Assembly (NCBI RefSeq): GCF_900167205.1
Contig: NZ_FUWW01000002.1
Location: 110,649-174,648 of the forward strand
Length of the DNA stretch: 64,000 bases
Origin: Eubacterium coprostanoligenes
GTDB taxonomy: Bacteria > Bacillota > Clostridia > Oscillospirales > Acutalibacteraceae
Reading direction: 5' to 3'
Part shown: positions 62,726-64,000 of the stretch, one piece after another
Layout: the number at the start of each line of letters is the position of its first letter
How positions within the stretch are numbered: position 1 is the stretch's first letter
Program-made: the position numbers and the translations under genes
Notes under the pieces: model-generated
What the model was told of the DNA's origin: nothing
What the model saw: the letters and a program-made list of their open reading frames with translations, nothing else
The model's database searches: none

Positions 62726-63573
62726 TATTTGTCATCTCCCTTCGCATTTTGTATGTTTTCGAGTATTTCGTCACTTGGTTTTAAGACAAAATCACTGTCG
62801 GTTTTTTTGTTGACTGTTTTTGTGCCTGCAATTTTATCGCTCTTTGTAGGATACTTTGATTGCATCTCTGTGTTTAATTCAAGACTTGGTACAGTGCCAA
62901 GAACAGGAATCTCAAATTCACCAAGAATATCTCTTTCACTTGTAATTGTTGTATCAAAGAATTCATAAAGGAAGAATGCAAGGAATGAAAGGAACAATCC
63001 TGCAAAAGCGGCAATAAGCACATTTTTTGCAAGGTTAGGTGATGACGGAGCAGTAGGAACTTTTGCATAGTCAATGATTTCTACACCGCCGGCCTTAACA
63101 ACTCGTACAATTTCGTTAGGAGCTATTTTGGCAATAGAGTTTGCAATCTTTGCAGCTGATTTCGGATCGTTTGCAGTAACGGTAACTTCAAACGCAATTG
63201 TTTTTGGGGCTTGGCTTGCGCTAATCATTCTTTTGAGTCTGTTTGGTGTCATATTAAGGTCCAAGTCTTTGATAACAGCTTCAAGAACAGTGTCACTGTT
63301 CAAAATGTAAATGTATGTATTTACCAAATCCTGTGATGCAGTAATTTCGTTGGATGTAATTGTAGAATCTGTAGAAATTCTGTCGGTGTTTGAGTATACA
63401 TACATTTTTGTTGTTGCCGAATACTTTGGAGTAATCGCAAAGTGTGTGATAAATCCTGACGCAATGGCAGCAAGAATTGTTATGATAATTATGTAAATGA
63501 ATTTGCCACGCATTTTGTAGAAAATTTTGCCAAGGTCAATTTCTACATCCTTGTTTTCTGTTGTTTGATCCAT
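62725..63573 (-). CDS. Wzz/CpsC chain-length regulator and kinase activator
   Basis: The 282-residue protein has two membrane segments (about 31-51, IYIIIITILAAIASGFITHF, and about 185-205, VLIAAFAGLFLSFLAFFLYEFF) flanking an extracytoplasmic region with a Pro-rich end (VPTAPSSPN). A cytoplasmic tail of about 75 residues presumably contacts the kinase. This is the Firmicutes CpsC/CapA layout. It is the first gene of the operon, with GGAGGAT 8 bases upstream of the ATG and a strong promoter at 63615-63643. Confidence 0.92.
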   Translation of the reverse strand: MDQTTENKDVEIDLGKIFYKMRGKFIYIIIITILAAIASGFITHFAITPKYSATTKMYVYSNTDRISTDSTITSNEITASQDLVNTYIYILNSDTVLEAVIKDLDLNMTPNRLKRMISASQAPKTIAFEVTVTANDPKSAAKIANSIAKIAPNEIVRVVKAGGVEIIDYAKVPTAPSSPNLAKNVLIAAFAGLFLSFLAFFLYEFFDTTITSERDILGEFEIPVLGTVPSLELNTEMQSKYPTKSDKIAGTKTVNKKTDSDFVLKPSDEILENIQNAKGDDK

Positions 63574-63614
63574 TAAGAGTATCCTCCAAATTTATTGTTA
63601 ATGTGTCAATATTT

Positions 63615-63643
63615 ATAATACCATTATTCAGTAATAATGTCAA
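63615..63643 (-). promoter_or_regulatory. Promoter of the polysaccharide operon
   Basis: On the minus strand, TTGACA (63638-63643), a 17-base spacer and TATTAT (63615-63620) lie about 42 bases before the first gene. The spacer contains a short inverted repeat TTATT-ACTG-AATAA, which may be chance in AT-rich DNA. Confidence 0.75.
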
Positions 63644-63781
63644 TTAGATAATATATATAAATATTATAATATTGTAGCGTTACAATAGATGTGACACCAA
63701 AAAGATATAGAAAAAGCGATTGAGAAAAGATAGAATAAGAATAACCACAAACCCACGCTATCAAGAAAGGACTCAATCGCC

Positions 63782-64000
63782 ATGAATAGTATAACACAAA
63801 ACAAGAGATATTGTCCACACCAAATAACAACAAGAATACACGCAGTAAAATTGTACCGACAAAGTAAAGATATAGATTTTGTATGTCGAAGGTATCACAT
63901 ATCAAAATCATCATTAATGCGTTGGAACAGGAAATACGATGGAACAGTCAAATCACTAACCGATAAGTCTCACAGACCGATTTCAAAGCATCCAAATGCT
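63782..64000 (+). mobile_element. Insertion sequence transposase, N-terminal part, cut by window edge
   Basis: An ATG at 63782 opens a frame that stays open for 73 codons to the window end. It reads MNSITQNKRYCPHQITTRIH, then CRRYHISKSSLMRWNRKYDG and SLTDKSHRPISKHPNA, a helix-turn-helix start typical of DDE integrase-type transposases resembling IS481/IS3 relatives. GAAAGGA lies upstream. A 9-bp inverted repeat (GCGATTGAG 63716-63724 / CTCAATCGC 63772-63780) ends just before the ATG. The left end of the element is probably between about 63672 and 63700 but cannot be fixed without the other end. Confidence 0.65.

Noticed and set aside
63621..63637. Inverted repeat TTATT-ACTG-AATAA in the polysaccharide promoter as an operator
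   Set aside because: Five-base arms of A and T only are expected by chance here, and no second copy was seen in the window.
63624..63914. Minus-strand open frame of 96 codons near the right edge
   Set aside because: It lies antisense to the transposase start and over the operon promoter, and its hydrophobic translation is a by-product of AT-rich DNA.

Overview
The window is a low-GC chromosome segment from a member of the Clostridia. It most resembles gut Ruminococcaceae/Oscillospirales, but that placement is inference. Supporting signs are the Firmicutes order miaB-ylbF-mutS-mutL-miaA, sepF and divIVA next to ileS-lspA-rluD, the dapL route to meso-diaminopimelate, the paired glgC/glgD glycogen genes, tandem feoA genes before feoB, a PdaA-type deacetylase, and short two-hairpin intergenic repeats of the kind I recall from gut Firmicutes. 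Promoters read as clean TTGAca-17-TATAAT boxes and most genes have AGGAGG-type ribosome sites. No tRNA, rRNA, CRISPR array or prophage was seen.

Layout. From 1 to 14.3 kb (+ strand) there is a long, tightly packed run: the 3' end of miaB, ylbF, mutS, mutL, miaA, a HlyD-like membrane protein, yggS, sepF, divIVA, ileS, lspA and rluD. It covers tRNA modification, mismatch repair, septum assembly, Ile-tRNA charging and lipoprotein processing. A palindrome-rich spacer (14.27-14.61 kb) separates it from a convergent five-gene operon (- strand, 19.4 to 14.6 kb): an ANTAR regulator, dapF, dapL, purC and purB. Divergent from this is the glycogen operon glgB-glgC-glgD-glgA (19.7-25.6 kb). Next, on the - strand, are an SLC13/ArsB-type permease, a cytidylate-kinase-like protein and a small membrane protein. 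prfB, a PdaA-like lipoprotein deacetylase, a GPH sugar symporter with a long soluble tail, the rod-shape operon mreB-mreC-mreD-mrdA, mgsA and hisS-aspS-yfbR follow on the + strand to 41.1 kb.

The ferrous iron uptake operon (44.44 to 41.36 kb, - strand) encodes two FeoA proteins, FeoB and a Cys-rich membrane protein fused to a heavy-metal-binding domain. Its control region holds three near-identical 16-base inverted repeats (GTTAG-N6-CTAAC). A fourth copy lies between feoA and feoB, and a degenerate fifth sits over the promoter of a divergent zinc-ribbon membrane protein. They look like operators of a DtxR/MntR-type metal regulator.

From 63.6 down to 45.7 kb is one exopolysaccharide/capsule operon on the - strand: chain-length regulator, tyrosine kinase, initiating sugar transferase, a rhamnosyltransferase-like enzyme, rfbA-rfbB-rfbD-rfbC (dTDP-rhamnose), two GT4 transferases, a membrane acyltransferase, a radical SAM protein, a frameshifted hexapeptide acyltransferase, another glycosyltransferase, a polymerase-like protein, a GT2 transferase and a Wzx flippase. 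The central part is much more AT-rich than its flanks, apart from the radical SAM gene. An insertion-sequence transposase runs off the right edge just upstream of the operon promoter.

I found no wholly new defence or mobile system. The best second-look items are the iron-operator array, the A7 frameshift in the acyltransferase, the radical SAM protein inside the polysaccharide operon, the two-hairpin repeats, and a ribosome site built into a terminator stem.
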